This document shows positions 63,771-64,000 of a stretch of 64,000 nucleotides of DNA, in pieces (position 1 is the stretch's first letter; each line of letters opens with the position of its first letter). The notes under the pieces were generated by a model. That model did no database searches and was not told where the DNA came from. It was given only the letters and a program-made list of their open reading frames with translations. The stretch comes from Antedon mediterranea (Eukaryota; Echinodermata; Crinoidea; Comatulida; Antedonidae). Where the stretch lies: NCBI RefSeq assembly GCF_964355755.1, contig NC_092677.1:6887001-6951000 (forward strand), given 5' to 3'. Both the position numbers and the translations under genes were made by a program.

Positions 63771-64000
63771 CCAGGCTAGGCATCGGTATCTTTACACATT
63801 TCTATTTATTTGTTCTTACTTTTCTGACATAACTTAGGTGTTCTTAAAATTGAGGGCGCCAAACATAAAATGTACGGGATCGGAAAAAGGCGGGAAGCCA
63901 AAAAAAAAATAAAAAATGATGGTGTGCTCCCTTGCCTCTAGCACGGTAAGGCTCTCTCACAGCCTTGGGGGTACCACACATCAGATGCTTTGATGTTATT
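63771..64000. repeat. Direct repeat copy 2, running off the window
   Basis: Begins CCAGGCTAGGCATCGGTATC. The core from 63919 is almost identical to copy 1; the spacer before it is about 38 bp longer and diverged. Confidence 0.8.

Larger units (their letters stand above)
61801..64000. promoter_or_regulatory. ZNRF upstream region
   Basis: Presumed ZNRF promoter and 5'UTR lie immediately above 61800, with TGACGTAGGC and TACGTCATTG (CRE-like) at about 61978 and 62041. The rest is repeats (62.1-62.9 kb) and the duplicated block at 62.94 and 63.77 kb. No further gene recognised. Confidence 0.35.

Overview
The window is nuclear DNA from an animal. Genes are split by GT-AG introns, AT-rich intergenic DNA separates them, and there are many transposon remnants (SINE, LINE, MITE). 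Gene content (CNOT10, TRIQK, ACSF3, a ZNRF E3 ligase, secreted cyclophilins, a GM2-activator-like ML-domain protein) points to a metazoan. The palindromic word TAGGCCTA recurs throughout, which I associate with echinoderms and related marine deuterostomes. Echinoderm is therefore my best guess, but it is an inference.

Layout. 1-14.5 kb, plus strand: a tandem cluster of three secreted cyclophilin-B-type prolyl isomerase genes. Gene 1 is cut by the window start and gene 2 is complete; both carry PPIase domains fused head to tail. Gene 3 has one domain. Every visible domain uses the same exon plan, with a central exon of exactly 120 nt. 16.3-24.5 kb, minus strand: CNOT10, 13 exons, 886 codons, with a repeat-rich Pro/Gly/Gln C-terminal tail. 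26.4-27.0 kb, plus strand: TRIQK, divergent from CNOT10. 29.2-32.2 kb, minus strand: a membrane-anchored ML-domain (GM2-activator/NPC2-like) protein, 5 exons. 33.6-36.4 kb, plus strand: ACSF3, mitochondrial malonyl-CoA synthetase, 5 exons, divergent from the ML gene. 43.6-61.8 kb, minus strand: a ZNRF1/2-type ubiquitin ligase, 4 exons, with a first intron of about 13.4 kb. 61.8-64 kb: the ZNRF upstream region and a duplicated ~0.2 kb sequence.

The genes look like unrelated housekeeping and secretory neighbours, not one pathway. The exception is the cyclophilin cluster, which clearly arose by local duplication. I assembled all exons by hand from splice sites, reading-frame continuity and remembered family motifs; no database search was run. 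Much of the rest is mobile DNA: a 2.1 kb element with matching ends and flanking repeats in a cyclophilin intron, a 3.7 kb one in the ZNRF intron, palindromic MITEs containing 21-bp tandem repeats, two tRNA-derived SINE families, and 5'-truncated LINE ends.
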